Shown here piece after piece: positions 14,891-23,664 of a DNA stretch of 64,000 nt. This DNA comes from Dokdonella sp. (GTDB taxonomy: Bacteria > Pseudomonadota > Gammaproteobacteria > Xanthomonadales > Rhodanobacteraceae). The stretch lies in NCBI GenBank assembly GCA_019634795.1, contig JAHCAR010000006.1, positions 62,001 to 126,000 on the forward strand, in the 5' to 3' direction. Below the pieces are notes generated by a model. That model was given only the letters and a program-made list of their open reading frames with translations. It ran no database searches and had not been told where the DNA came from. Within the stretch, counting starts at the first letter, position 1, and the number at the start of each line of letters is the position of its first letter. Both the position numbers and the translations under genes were made by a program.

Positions 14891-15652
14891 ATGCGCTTCA
14901 TCGCGCGCCTTGCCGTCGCTGTTGTAGTCGTCTATGCGAGCGCGTGCTTGTGCCTGTACCTGTTTCAGCGTTCCCTGCTCTATTTTCCGCAGCCACGGTC
15001 GGTCGGCAGCCCGGCGCAAACGTTCCACCTGCCGGTGTCCGGCGCGCAGCTGATCGTTTCAACGAAAGCGCACGCCGGGCGCAAGGCGCTGGTCTATTTT
15101 GGCGGCAATGCAGAGGATGTTTCGGCCAGTCTTGCGTCCTTTTCCGAAGCATTTCCCGACTACGCGATCTACCTGATGCACTATCGCGGCTATGGCGGCA
15201 GCTCCGGCGCGCCAAGTGAAGCGGCGCTGAACGCGGACGCGCTGGCCCTGTTCGACAGGATTCAGTCCGAACACGCCGAGATCGCCGCGATCGGTCGCAG
15301 CCTCGGCAGCGGAATCGCCCTGCGTCTGGCCAGCCAGCGGCCGGTCAAGCACCTGGTACTCATTACGCCCTACGACAGTATCCTGGCCATTGCCGAACAG
15401 CAGTTTCCATATTTCCCGGTGCACTGGCTGCTTCGCGATCGCTATGAATCGTGGCGCTACGCAAGCAGGATCTCGGTACCGACCCTCGTGCTTCAGGCCG
15501 CCCACGATGAAGTGATTCCGGCCCGCAACACCGATCGGCTGGTCAAGGCGTTCCACGACAAGGTGGTCAGGCGCATTGTGCTGCCGCACGTTGGCCACAA
15601 CGACATCGCGCGTTCCCCTGACTATCTGGCGCTGATCCGTGAGGCTCTCTGA
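14891..15652 (+). CDS. Membrane-anchored alpha/beta hydrolase
   Basis: The 253-residue protein begins with a hydrophobic anchor (about residues 5-26). It then shows the alpha/beta-hydrolase triad: nucleophile Ser in GRSLGSG (S137), Asp in AHDEVIP (D206) and His in GHND (H236). HYRGYGGSSG marks the oxyanion-side strand. The arrangement matches the ABHD13/YfhR group of esterase-like proteins. Substrate unknown. It probably faces the periplasm, held to the inner membrane. Confidence 0.85.
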   Translation: MRFIARLAVAVVVVYASACLCLYLFQRSLLYFPQPRSVGSPAQTFHLPVSGAQLIVSTKAHAGRKALVYFGGNAEDVSASLASFSEAFPDYAIYLMHYRGYGGSSGAPSEAALNADALALFDRIQSEHAEIAAIGRSLGSGIALRLASQRPVKHLVLITPYDSILAIAEQQFPYFPVHWLLRDRYESWRYASRISVPTLVLQAAHDEVIPARNTDRLVKAFHDKVVRRIVLPHVGHNDIARSPDYLALIREAL

Positions 15653-15663
15653 AGAAAGAGACG

Positions 15664-15722
15664 AAGGCATTTTCCAGGGCAGCATGCCGCTGCCGCTTGG
15701 ACATTGAAACGGAAAATGCCTC
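15664..15722. repeat. Dispersed 60-bp palindromic repeat, copy P3
   Basis: AGGCATTTTCC and GGAAAATGCCT are perfectly complementary over 11 bp and enclose 37 bp. It starts 11 bp after the hydrolase stop, so it may protect or end that transcript. Its reverse complement aligns with P1. Confidence 0.68.
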
Positions 15723-15792
15723 GGTCCCCATTCTTGCAGGCTCGGTGCGAGGCCTGGCACCAACGAGACGATCCGTACCCGGACACTGCAAC

Positions 15793-16152
15793 ATGACGAT
15801 CCTGCCGGCGCGCCACATCCTGATATTCATCAGCCTGGTTTCCTTGGGCATTGGTCTCTTGCAACTGGCGGCATTCCGGGCCCACTTCAGCCTTGACTCC
15901 GGGGGGCTCGACATCTGGTCGTTCGCCTACTGGATCCTGCTGGCCATGTGGGTAGACGCGGACAGCCGCGGTCGGCACCCGGTCTATCGCCCCTATGAAT
16001 TCGGCTGGCTCGTGTTCGTCGCTACGCCGTTCTACCTGATCTACTATCTGATCCGGACCCGTGGCGCACCAGGCGTGCTCTGGCTGCTTTATTTCCTGGC
16101 TCTTGTTGCCCTGGGTGGTCTGCTTCAATGGGCGGCGCTGCTGCTTGCCTGA
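15793..16152 (+). CDS. Small polytopic membrane protein
   Basis: This 119-residue protein has about four hydrophobic segments (residues 6-28, 38-50, 68-88 and 96-118). A polar central loop DADSRGRHPVYRPYEFG resembles a motif seen in several uncharacterised xanthomonad membrane proteins. It lies 16 bp upstream of the DUF924 gene and may share its transcript. Function unknown. Confidence 0.65.
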   Translation: MTILPARHILIFISLVSLGIGLLQLAAFRAHFSLDSGGLDIWSFAYWILLAMWVDADSRGRHPVYRPYEFGWLVFVATPFYLIYYLIRTRGAPGVLWLLYFLALVALGGLLQWAALLLA

Positions 16153-16168
16153 TCCGACGGAGGGAACG

Positions 16169-16720
16169 ATGTCCGACATGATGACGCCCGATACCGTCAT
16201 CGGGTTCTGGTTCGAGGAGATCACGCCCGCGCAGCACTGGAAGGTCGATCCCGACTTCGATGCGCAGATCCGTGATCGATTTGCCGAGCTGCACGCGCAG
16301 GCGAACCGCTGTGAACTGTTTGAATGGCGACGCACGCCGCGGGGTCGACTGGCGGAGATCATCGTGCTCGACCAGTTCTCGCGCAACATGTTTCGCGGCC
16401 AGGCGCGTTCGTTCGCGAGCGATCCGCTGGCCCTTGCCCTGGCTCAGGAGGCGGTTGCGACGGGTGCGGACGAAAGCCTTTCCGTCGATGAGCGCGGTTT
16501 CCTCTACATGCCGTACATGCACAGCGAGTCGGCGCGCATCCATGCCTTCGCCGAGCCACTGTTCAATGCCAGGACCAGCGAAAACACGCACGGCTTCGCA
16601 CTGCGGCACAAGGCCATCATCGACCGCTTCGGCCGCTATCCGCATCGCAACGCGATACTCGGTCGAGAATCGACCGAGCAGGAATTGGCCTTCCTCGAGC
16701 AGCCGGGCTCCGGTTTCTAG
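16169..16720 (+). CDS. DUF924-family protein
   Basis: This 183-residue cytosolic protein has the DUF924 pattern: VIGFWFEE at the start, RGRLAEIIVLDQFSRNMFR in the middle, then FLYMPYMHSES and RFGRYPHRNAILGRES near the end. The family is all-helical and TPR-like, of unknown biochemical role. The ATG at 16169 has AGGGA upstream. The natural start excludes an in-frame upstream extension that overlaps the preceding gene. Confidence 0.9.
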   Translation: MSDMMTPDTVIGFWFEEITPAQHWKVDPDFDAQIRDRFAELHAQANRCELFEWRRTPRGRLAEIIVLDQFSRNMFRGQARSFASDPLALALAQEAVATGADESLSVDERGFLYMPYMHSESARIHAFAEPLFNARTSENTHGFALRHKAIIDRFGRYPHRNAILGRESTEQELAFLEQPGSGF

Positions 16721-17006
16721 TCGGTAGCCGACTGCGCCGTCGGCCGGACTCGGGGTCCGCAAGCGTGATCCTCAAAGCTCGTCGACGACGCGGCACGTGT
16801 TTTTCGTGGCAGGACACCCGCATGTTGATCGGTTATTGGGAATCGCTTCCCTTGTCCGCGAATCGTTCGAGCGGGCGGTGCCCTGCCGGATCCAGCCTCT
16901 GCCCCTGCGCTGCCCGGCGTTGGCCCGGGTGGCTGCGGATGGTACTTTCCGAAATCGGCCCCGGGATCGATGCGATCTCGCGGGTTATGCCGGAGTGCAA
17001 GGCGAG

Positions 17007-17261
17007 ATGCGGCGAATCCTCGGAATTCTTTTGCAACTGGTGGGTTGGGGCGCCGCCGCCTATTGCGGATTGGCCGGCCTCGCGTTTTGCGGCGTTTATC
17101 TGATGGGCTTCATCGGCACCGGCGGTCGCGAGGGCGGCGGCGAATTGCTGGTGATGCTGGGCCTGACCGCCGCCTGCGTGGGGGTCGGCTACGGCCTGGC
17201 TCGGCTCGGCGCGTTTCTCGCCAGGCCGCGGCCCGCGAATACGCAGCGCTCCAACCCTTGA
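17007..17261 (+). CDS. Small two-helix membrane protein
   Basis: This 84-residue protein has hydrophobic segments at about 5-32 and 44-68, the first glycine-rich (GWGAAAYCGLAGLAFCGVYL). No family is recognised. The ATG at 17007 is preceded by GGCGAG. A longer in-frame reading back to 16797 lacks membrane-protein character. It lies 34 bp before the VOC gene. Confidence 0.5.
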   Translation: MRRILGILLQLVGWGAAAYCGLAGLAFCGVYLMGFIGTGGREGGGELLVMLGLTAACVGVGYGLARLGAFLARPRPANTQRSNP

Positions 17262-17295
17262 GCCCGGCGATGAAAGCCCGGCGAGTGAGGCTTGA

Positions 17296-17721
17296 ATGAT
17301 CCAGGTCAGGGAAATCGACCACCTCGTGCTGCGCATCCGCGATGTCGCCACGATGCTGCATTTCTACTGCGAGGTGCTCGGCTGCACGGTCGAACGTCGC
17401 CGCGACGACCTCGGCCTGATCCAGCTGCGCGCGGGACGCAGCCTGATCGATCTGGTCCCGGTCGACGGCCCCTTGGGTCGCGAAGGCGGCGCGCCAGCGC
17501 AGGCGCAAGGACGCAACCTCGATCACTTCTGCCTGCGCGTCGAGCCGTTCGATGAAGCGGCGATGCGGACGCAGTTGCAGGCTGCCGGTATCGAGCCAGG
17601 TACGGTCAAGTCCCGCTATGGGGCCGAAGGCTACGGGCCCTCCTTGTATGTCACCGATCCGGAAGGCAATGTGGTCGAGCTCAAGGGCCCACCCGATCTG
17701 CAGGGCCAGGAGACACGATGA
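17296..17721 (+). CDS. VOC-family (glyoxalase-like) protein
   Basis: This 141-residue protein has one full vicinal-oxygen-chelate domain made of two beta-alpha-beta-beta-beta halves. DHLVLRIRDVATMLHFYCEVLG opens the first, LDHFCLRVEPFD opens the second, and YVTDPEGNVVELKG closes it. His9, His75 (approximately) and the Glu of VVELKG are the likely metal ligands. It resembles small virulence-protein/glyoxalase-like dioxygenases; the substrate is unknown. Its stop overlaps the next start by 4 bp (ATGA). Confidence 0.88.
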   Translation: MIQVREIDHLVLRIRDVATMLHFYCEVLGCTVERRRDDLGLIQLRAGRSLIDLVPVDGPLGREGGAPAQAQGRNLDHFCLRVEPFDEAAMRTQLQAAGIEPGTVKSRYGAEGYGPSLYVTDPEGNVVELKGPPDLQGQETR

Positions 17722-17999
17722 AGGCGATCTGGAATGGCCAGGTACTGGCTGAAAGCGACGATATCGTCGTGGTCGAGAACAACCACTATTTTCCGGCCGC
17801 GGCGCTGCACCGTGAATTCTTCAGGGAAAGCGACACGCGCACGCGCTGCCCGTGGAAAGGCGAAGCGCACTATTACTCGCTCGTCGTCGACGGCAGGGAA
17901 AATCGCGACGCGGCCTGGTATTACCCGTCGGCCAGCACTGCGGCGAAGAACATCGAGGGGCGCGTCGCGTTCTGGAAAGGCGTGTCGGTCGCGCCGTGA
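17718..17999 (+). CDS. DUF427-family protein
   Basis: This 93-residue protein has the DUF427 hallmarks: VVENNHYFP, CPWKGEAHYYSL and AAWYYPSAS followed by IEGRVAFW. The family has a small beta-barrel fold with conserved Cys and His, and function is unknown. Translation is probably coupled to the VOC gene through the ATGA overlap, which suggests the two act together. Confidence 0.9.
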   Translation: MKAIWNGQVLAESDDIVVVENNHYFPAAALHREFFRESDTRTRCPWKGEAHYYSLVVDGRENRDAAWYYPSASTAAKNIEGRVAFWKGVSVAP

Positions 18000-18044
18000 G
18001 GGCATTGAACACGAGGCGCGATCGCCTGTCCGGTTTGGCCTGAC

Positions 18045-19061
18045 ATGCGCCGTCTCGAAATCATCGCCTACGGCGACATCGCGCGCTCGGTGCACTTCGC
18101 CGAAGTGCCGGAGCCGACCCTGGCGGACGACGAAGTATTGATTCGCGTCGAAGCCGCCTCGATCAACCCGATCGATACCAAGTTCATTAATGGCCATCTG
18201 CGCCGCATCATGGCACCGACCCTGCCGGCGGCGATCGGCTTCGATGCCTGCGGACACATCGAGAAGGTCGGCGCCGCTGTCAGGGGCCTTGGTCCCGGCG
18301 AGCGCGTCTACTTGCGCGCGCCGCGGCAGAAGATGGGCAGCTTCGCCGAGTACCTGGCCGTGGCCGCGCGCTTCGTCGCCCCTGCACCGCGGAACCTGTC
18401 CGCGGCCGAGGCTGCCTCGATACCGCTGGTCGCGCTGACCACGGTGCAGGGGCTGGTCGATCGGGCCCAAGCCGAACCGGGCCAGCGCATCCTGATCCAT
18501 GCCGGCTCGGGCGGGCTCGGCTCGTTCGCCGTGCAGTACGCCAAGCACGTGCTCGGCCTGGTCGTGACGACCACGGCCAGCAGCCGCAACAGCGACTGGG
18601 TCGCCCGGCTCGGTGCCGATACCGTGATCGAGTACGACCGCGAGGACTATCGCCGGCGCGATGCCCGCTACGACATCGTCTTCGACACGCTCGGTGGCGA
18701 GACGACGCGCGATGCGTTCGCGCTGCTGCGCCGCGGCGGTTGCGTGGTCAGCGTGGCTGGACCGCCCGATTGGCAATTCGCGCGCCAGATCGAAGCCGGG
18801 CCTCTGAAATCCGCCCTGTTGTGGGCGATCGCGCTGCCGATGGAATGGCGTGCGCGGCGCAACGGCGCTCGCTACTACCGCTTCCTGACCGAATCCGATG
18901 GCGCCCGGCTGACCGAGATCGCCGAGGTGCTCGATGCCGGGAAGGTCAAGCCCGTCATTGACTCGGTGTTCGGCTTCGATCAGTCGATTGCCGCACTCGA
19001 GCATCAGGCCGGCGGCCATGCCAAGGGCAAGGTGATCATCGAGATGACGACTGCCGGCTAG
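18045..19061 (+). CDS. Zinc-independent quinone oxidoreductase (MDR family)
   Basis: This 338-residue medium-chain dehydrogenase/reductase has an N-terminal GroES-like domain (EVLIRVEAASINPIDTKF). A Rossmann domain follows with AGSGGLGSFAVQYAK for NADP(H). The structural-zinc cysteines are absent, as in quinone reductases. It ends with the typical HAKGKVII. A cytosolic NADPH-dependent quinone or enone reductase is the likely role. Confidence 0.87.
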   Translation: MRRLEIIAYGDIARSVHFAEVPEPTLADDEVLIRVEAASINPIDTKFINGHLRRIMAPTLPAAIGFDACGHIEKVGAAVRGLGPGERVYLRAPRQKMGSFAEYLAVAARFVAPAPRNLSAAEAASIPLVALTTVQGLVDRAQAEPGQRILIHAGSGGLGSFAVQYAKHVLGLVVTTTASSRNSDWVARLGADTVIEYDREDYRRRDARYDIVFDTLGGETTRDAFALLRRGGCVVSVAGPPDWQFARQIEAGPLKSALLWAIALPMEWRARRNGARYYRFLTESDGARLTEIAEVLDAGKVKPVIDSVFGFDQSIAALEHQAGGHAKGKVIIEMTTAG

Positions 19062-19159
19062 GGTGGTCATCGAGCAGCCCTCACGTATGGGGTGACCAAT
19101 GACCCTTGCAGCGCCGCCGGGGTCGGTGTTTGCTGGGGCACACGCGGGAGGTACGAATC

Positions 19160-19714
19160 ATGTATCGCGGATTTCACGGCGCTGCGTTGGCGGCGCTGGC
19201 CTGGCTCGGTGTCATCGGCGTGGCCCGTGCCGATGGTGACGAAGCGCTGCAGCGATCGGTCGAACAGCTACGCACTTCGATCGGTCACTGGCACGTGGTC
19301 ACCGAGTTCCTCGATGAGGACGGATCGGTGGCGAAGTCGGTCAACGGCAGCTACCGGTTCGAATGGGTCGTTCCGGACCGCGTCGTCTCCGGGCGCAGCG
19401 ACATCCCGGAATTGAAGCAGTCCGCCGGCATCCTTTTCTACGTCAACGAAAAGGACAGGCTGATCGAGATGGTTTCGGTGGCCGCCGATGGCCGGCTCTG
19501 GATCATGCGCGGCGCGCTCGGCGATGAGGTGCGCACGACGCCCGAGTACAAGACCCGCGACGGCGGCAGCGGCCAACTGCGCTTCACCCGCTTCAATGTC
19601 GCCGAAGACTCGTTCGAGTCGCGCATGGAGTACAGCGAAGACGGTGGCAAGACCTGGAAGCCGGGCAACCACCAGACCTTCCGGCGCGCCGGCATGCAGA
19701 CCGCAAAGCCCTGA
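19160..19714 (+). CDS. Secreted hypothetical protein (DUF1579-like)
   Basis: This 184-residue protein starts with a signal peptide (MYRGFHGAALAALAWLGVIG, cut probably after ARA). The mature part is beta-rich, with GHWHVVTEFLDEDG, GSYRFEW and SRMEYSEDGGKTWKPG. That layout matches small lipocalin-like exported proteins of the DUF1579 kind. No catalytic residues are obvious. The ATG at 19160 is supported by the signal peptide. Confidence 0.7.
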   Translation: MYRGFHGAALAALAWLGVIGVARADGDEALQRSVEQLRTSIGHWHVVTEFLDEDGSVAKSVNGSYRFEWVVPDRVVSGRSDIPELKQSAGILFYVNEKDRLIEMVSVAADGRLWIMRGALGDEVRTTPEYKTRDGGSGQLRFTRFNVAEDSFESRMEYSEDGGKTWKPGNHQTFRRAGMQTAKP

Positions 19715-19761
19715 GGCGCTAATCTGCAAGCCCCGACCGAGGCTGTCGAGAGGTTGCGTCA

Positions 19762-20259
19762 ATGAGTACCCACGCGTCCTATCCGATCGAGGGTGGTTGC
19801 GACTGCGCTTCGGTGCGCTACCGTCTGCTCTCCGCACCGCTGTTCGTGCACTGTTGCCATTGCCGCTGGTGCCAGCGCGAAAGCGGCTCCGCGTTCGCCC
19901 TCAACGCGATGATCGAGGCCGCCCGCGTCGAGCTCGTCGCGGGCGAGCCCGAACTCGTCGCGACGCCGTCGGCCAGCGGCAAGGGTCAGCGTATCGCACG
20001 TTGCCCGAGCTGCCGCATTGCGCTGTGGAGCCACTATGCCGGTGCCGGCGAGACGATCTGCTTCGTCCGCGTCGGCAGTCTCGACGAACCGGATCGACTG
20101 CCGCCCGACATCCACATCTTCACCGAATCGAGGCAGCCCTGGGTGGTCCTGGCCGCGGACAAACCCGTGTGTGCGACCTACTACGACCGCAAGCAGCACT
20201 GGCCGCAGCAGAGTCTCGAGCGCCTCGCCGACCTGCGTGCCCGCTCGGCAAGCGGATGA
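19762..20259 (+). CDS. GFA-domain zinc protein (CENP-V/GFA family)
   Basis: This 165-residue protein has the GFA cysteine set: C13 and C15 (GGCDC), C31-C37 (HCCHCRWC) and C81/C84 (CPSC). They bind two zinc ions in glutathione-dependent formaldehyde-activating enzyme relatives. Many such proteins have no proven activity, so I do not call it an enzyme. It stands alone with no formaldehyde genes nearby. Confidence 0.88.
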   Translation: MSTHASYPIEGGCDCASVRYRLLSAPLFVHCCHCRWCQRESGSAFALNAMIEAARVELVAGEPELVATPSASGKGQRIARCPSCRIALWSHYAGAGETICFVRVGSLDEPDRLPPDIHIFTESRQPWVVLAADKPVCATYYDRKQHWPQQSLERLADLRARSASG

Positions 20260-20365
20260 GAGCAGCCCTTACGATGCGAACATGCCGCTCGCGATCGCTG
20301 CGCACCGACCTGGCGGCGCCGCGAGCCGATCACGGACCGAACCCGACGACGAAGGAGAAACGGCC

Positions 20366-20755
20366 ATGCAAACGATCAACCTGACCGAAGACGGTGGCGA
20401 TCGCAGCCGCGCAGCGAGCACATCGATCGGCAATGCGATGGTGACCACGGCACTCGAGCTGCCGGGCTACCGCGTCGTGCGCAGCCTCGGCGTGGTGCGC
20501 GGCCTGACCGTGCGCTCGCGCTCGGTGGTCGGCAATTTCATCGGCGGCCTGCACACCCTGTTCGGCGGCAACATCACGGTCTACACGACGCTGTGCGAAC
20601 AGACACGCGCCGAGACCTACCAGCTGATGCTGCGGCAGGCGCGCATGCTCGGCGCGAATGCGGTGATCGGCATGCGTTACGACGCGACCGAGCTGATGCC
20701 GGGCCTGGCCGAGGTGCTCTGCTATGGCACGGCCGTGGTGGTCGAATCCGGCTGA
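20366..20755 (+). CDS. YbjQ/UPF0145-family protein
   Basis: This 129-residue protein shows the UPF0145 core: [19 protein letters not shown], then an amphipathic helix and [19 protein letters not shown]. The family forms pentameric beta-rich assemblies and is often linked to cation-induced responses; molecular function is unknown. AAGGAG precedes the ATG at 20366. Confidence 0.88.
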   Translation: MQTINLTEDGGDRSRAASTSIGNAMVTTALELPGYRVVRSLGVVRGLTVRSRSVVGNFIGGLHTLFGGNITVYTTLCEQTRAETYQLMLRQARMLGANAVIGMRYDATELMPGLAEVLCYGTAVVVESG

Positions 20756-20850
20756 GCGCCGTGGGTCGGCAAACTGTGGCGGGATTCGCGCTATCGGCGC
20801 GGGCATCCCGGCATGATCCGGATGCTTGGGGGATCCGGGAGGGGCTGCCA

Positions 20851-22578
20851 ATGAGGGTGCGGAATCGACTCTGTGGGTTCTTGTGCATGCTCGCCGCGGT
20901 CTTCGGCCCTGCGGCGCCGGCCCGCGCCGCGATCAGCATCGATCTCTCCTATGTCGACCTGCAATCGGTCGAGTACCAGCGCTTCAAGACCTGGGTCGAC
21001 CAGGCCGTGGCCGGCAGCCCGGGCTATGCGTTCTCGGCCACCGATGCGGCGACGATGTACCGGCTGACCGGTCAGACCCAGTACGCCACCTTGGCCGTGC
21101 AGATGATCGAGGCGCAGGTGGCCGACGCCGAGGCCGCGATCGCGCTCGGCAACCGGCCCGAGGTCGCCGGCGATTCCTATCTTGAGGTCGGCTCGATGAT
21201 CGGCGACCTCGCCTTGACCCTGGACTGGTGTCCGACCCACGTGACCCAGGCCCAGCGCAACCGCTGGTCGGCCTATGCCGAACAGGCGGTCTGGAACGTC
21301 TGGCATCCGGACCAGGCCCAGTGGGGCGGCCATCCGCATCCGTGGTCCGGCTGGTCGATCGACGATCCGGCCAACAATTACTACTACAGCTTCCTGCAGG
21401 CGACCATGTACTGGGCGCTGGCGTCCGGAAACAGCACCTGGATGCAGCTGCTGCAGACCGACAAGCTGCCTGCACTGAGCCAGTACCTCGCGACAATCGC
21501 CGGCGGCGGCAGCCAGGAAGGCACCGCCTACGGGCTTTCGCACCGGCGCGTGTTCGAGCTCTACCGGGTCTGGCGCGATTCGACCGGCAACAATCTGGCC
21601 GCGGACAACGGGCATCTCGACGCCAGCATCCAGTGGTGGATCCACGCCACCGTGCCGACCCTCGACCGGGTCGCCGCGATCGGTGATCAGGCGCGCGTCT
21701 CCGAACCGGTCATCTACGACTATCACCGTGACCTGATGCTCGAGGCGCGGGCCATGTCGACCGACCCGGCCGCCCGCGACGACGCCGCCTGGTGGCTGCA
21801 TTCGATTTCCGACCAGACCATGGAGAGCGGCTTCAACTACCGGCACAACCTGCTGCCGGCCGGAGCGGCCGGTACGCCGCCGGCGAGCCTGACCTACCAT
21901 GCGACCGGCACCGGCCAGCTGTTCACGCGCACGAGCTGGGATCCTTCGGCGATGTGGTTGCATTTTTCGGCCGGACCCTACGTGCAGAGCCACGCCCATC
22001 AGGACCAGGGCGCGTTCACCCTGTTCGAAGGTGACTGGCTGGCCGTGACCGAGAACATCTGGACCCACAGCGGCATCCAGCAGGGTACCGATGTGCACAA
22101 CGTGGTTCGCTTCGAACACGCCGGCGTAATCGTGCCGCAGCACGAAGGCACGACTTCGAGCATGACCGTGCAGCCCGGCGCGGCGGGCGCGGTGCATGCA
22201 GTGGCCAATCTGACGCCGGCCTACGCCGGTGATCCGGCCGTGACGTCGTGGCAGCGGACGCTCGATTTCGACCAGCGAGTGCTGACCATTCACGATGAGT
22301 TCGTGCTCGGCAGCGGAACGACCGCCGTATTCCAGGTCAACGTGCCGGTGCAACCGGTCATCAACGGCAACGAGGCAATTGCCGGTGCCTTGCGCCTGCG
22401 CGTGCTGGCTCCGGCCGGGGCCAGCCTCAGTGCGCTGGACTGGACGACCCGCAGCGAGCCCGGCGGCGAGACCTTCAACTCGGGCTGGCGCATCGACGTG
22501 TCCGGCGGCAGCAGCGAATACCGGGTCGAGCTGAGCGGCACCGACCGCATCTTCGCGCACGGCTTCGAGGCACCCTGA
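20851..22578 (+). CDS. Secreted heparinase-like protein with C-terminal F-x-x-x-F-E tail
   Basis: This 575-residue protein has a signal peptide (about residues 1-27, ending PARA). An alpha/alpha-toroid like that of heparinase II/III and alginate lyases follows, rich in Trp and Tyr (NNYYYSFLQATMYWAL, QEGTAYGLSHRR). A beta-sandwich begins with HFSAGPYVQSHAHQDQGAF, whose His cluster resembles the lyase metal or catalytic site. The last residues, DRIFAHGFEAP, match the end of the secreted protein at 26958. Its substrate is probably a polysaccharide, by inference. Confidence 0.7.
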   Translation: MRVRNRLCGFLCMLAAVFGPAAPARAAISIDLSYVDLQSVEYQRFKTWVDQAVAGSPGYAFSATDAATMYRLTGQTQYATLAVQMIEAQVADAEAAIALGNRPEVAGDSYLEVGSMIGDLALTLDWCPTHVTQAQRNRWSAYAEQAVWNVWHPDQAQWGGHPHPWSGWSIDDPANNYYYSFLQATMYWALASGNSTWMQLLQTDKLPALSQYLATIAGGGSQEGTAYGLSHRRVFELYRVWRDSTGNNLAADNGHLDASIQWWIHATVPTLDRVAAIGDQARVSEPVIYDYHRDLMLEARAMSTDPAARDDAAWWLHSISDQTMESGFNYRHNLLPAGAAGTPPASLTYHATGTGQLFTRTSWDPSAMWLHFSAGPYVQSHAHQDQGAFTLFEGDWLAVTENIWTHSGIQQGTDVHNVVRFEHAGVIVPQHEGTTSSMTVQPGAAGAVHAVANLTPAYAGDPAVTSWQRTLDFDQRVLTIHDEFVLGSGTTAVFQVNVPVQPVINGNEAIAGALRLRVLAPAGASLSALDWTTRSEPGGETFNSGWRIDVSGGSSEYRVELSGTDRIFAHGFEAP

Positions 22579-22760
22579 GGCGCTCGCCAGGGTGGCTGAA
22601 ACCCTGCACCCGTTGGCGGGTCCGACCCGCCGCCGTAGTTGACCTGGCCGAGACAGGCACGGACACCTGCGGCTTGCCGCGCGGCGAAGGCCTCGGCAAG
22701 ATGGCCAGTGCGCTCCGAGCACCTGCATTCGACCGTTTCGACCGCAACCTGGAGATGGCC

Positions 22761-23333
22761 ATGACCGACCTCGACAAAGCCTACGCGACGCAGCTGGCCA
22801 ACATCGAGAAGCGCAGCGGCAAGCGCCTCGAAGAACTGGTCAGGCTGCTCGATGCCAGCGGTGCGCAGAAGTTCGGCGAGCGGCGCGACTACCTCAAGCG
22901 CGAGCTCGGCATGGGCCATGGCGATGCCAACGCCGTGGTCGCCTACGCGGCGCAAAAGGCCGCCGGCACGCCGCCCGCCGGCAGTGCGAGCCCGGCAGCC
23001 GCAGTCGATGAGATCTATTCCGGCAAGAAGGCGCACCTGCGACCGCTGCACGATGCGCTGATCGCGAAAATCGATGGTTTCGGCGACTACGAGATCGCGC
23101 CGAAGAAGGGCTATGTCAGCCTGCGCCGCAAGAAGCAGTTCGCGATGATCGGGCCGGCGACGCAGAGCCGGGTCGATGTAGGCCTGAACATGAAGGGCGT
23201 GACGCCGACGGCGCGCCTGGTTGCCGAGGCGCCCGGCAAAATGTGCAACTACAAGGTCGCCTTGTCGAATCCGAAAGAGGTCGATGCGGAGCTGCTCGGC
23301 TGGATTCGCCAGGCTTACGACAGTGCCGGCTGA
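22761..23333 (+). CDS. DUF4287/DUF5655-domain protein
   Basis: This 190-residue cytosolic protein has two parts. Residues 1-80 carry a DUF4287-like helical domain (KRSGKRLEELVRLLDAS, then LKRELGMGHGDANAVV). Residues 85-190 carry a DUF5655-like transport-associated fold (GDYEIAPKKGYVSLRRKKQF, ending LLGWIRQAYDSA). Function unknown. GGAG precedes the ATG. It is 45 bp upstream of a small membrane protein gene, possibly co-transcribed. Confidence 0.82.
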   Translation: MTDLDKAYATQLANIEKRSGKRLEELVRLLDASGAQKFGERRDYLKRELGMGHGDANAVVAYAAQKAAGTPPAGSASPAAAVDEIYSGKKAHLRPLHDALIAKIDGFGDYEIAPKKGYVSLRRKKQFAMIGPATQSRVDVGLNMKGVTPTARLVAEAPGKMCNYKVALSNPKEVDAELLGWIRQAYDSAG

Positions 23334-23378
23334 TCGCGGCTTTCCGCGACGCAGCCTTTCCGACTTCGGGGACCCCGC

Positions 23379-23645
23379 ATGAACGACGAAAAGATCCTCG
23401 CCGTGCTGAGCGAGATCCGCGACGCCCAGTTGCGTTTCAACGAGGACTATCGGCGCCTTGCCGGCGAGGCCGCGGCGATCCAGAAGCAGTCGTTCGAATT
23501 GCAGCAGGGCGCGGTCGCCCAGCAGAAGGTCGCGGTCGAGGCGCAGGCGCGCCATCTGCGCCTTTACCGGCGCGTGCTCGCGGTCAGTGCGGTCGTCATC
23601 ATCGCCGTCGTCGCCTTGCTCGTCTCGCTGGGCGCCTTGCGCTGA
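23379..23645 (+). CDS. Small tail-anchored coiled-coil protein
   Basis: This 88-residue protein has a coiled-coil-like N-terminal two thirds rich in Gln, Glu and Ala (QKQSFELQQGAVAQQK). A C-terminal hydrophobic anchor (about residues 64-86) follows. No family is recognised. Its stop lies 19 bp from the convergent threonine aldolase gene. Confidence 0.6.
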   Translation: MNDEKILAVLSEIRDAQLRFNEDYRRLAGEAAAIQKQSFELQQGAVAQQKVAVEAQARHLRLYRRVLAVSAVVIIAVVALLVSLGALR

Positions 23646-23664
23646 GGCGCGCGCGGAACCGGCT

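Noticed and set aside
17631-19070. Long minus-strand frame
   Set aside because: It is antisense to the quinone oxidoreductase and neighbours, with low-complexity composition and no recognisable domain.
20791-22728. Long open frame on the minus strand
   Set aside because: It is antisense to the heparinase-like gene. Long mirror frames are expected in GC-rich DNA, and it lacks family features and a ribosome site.
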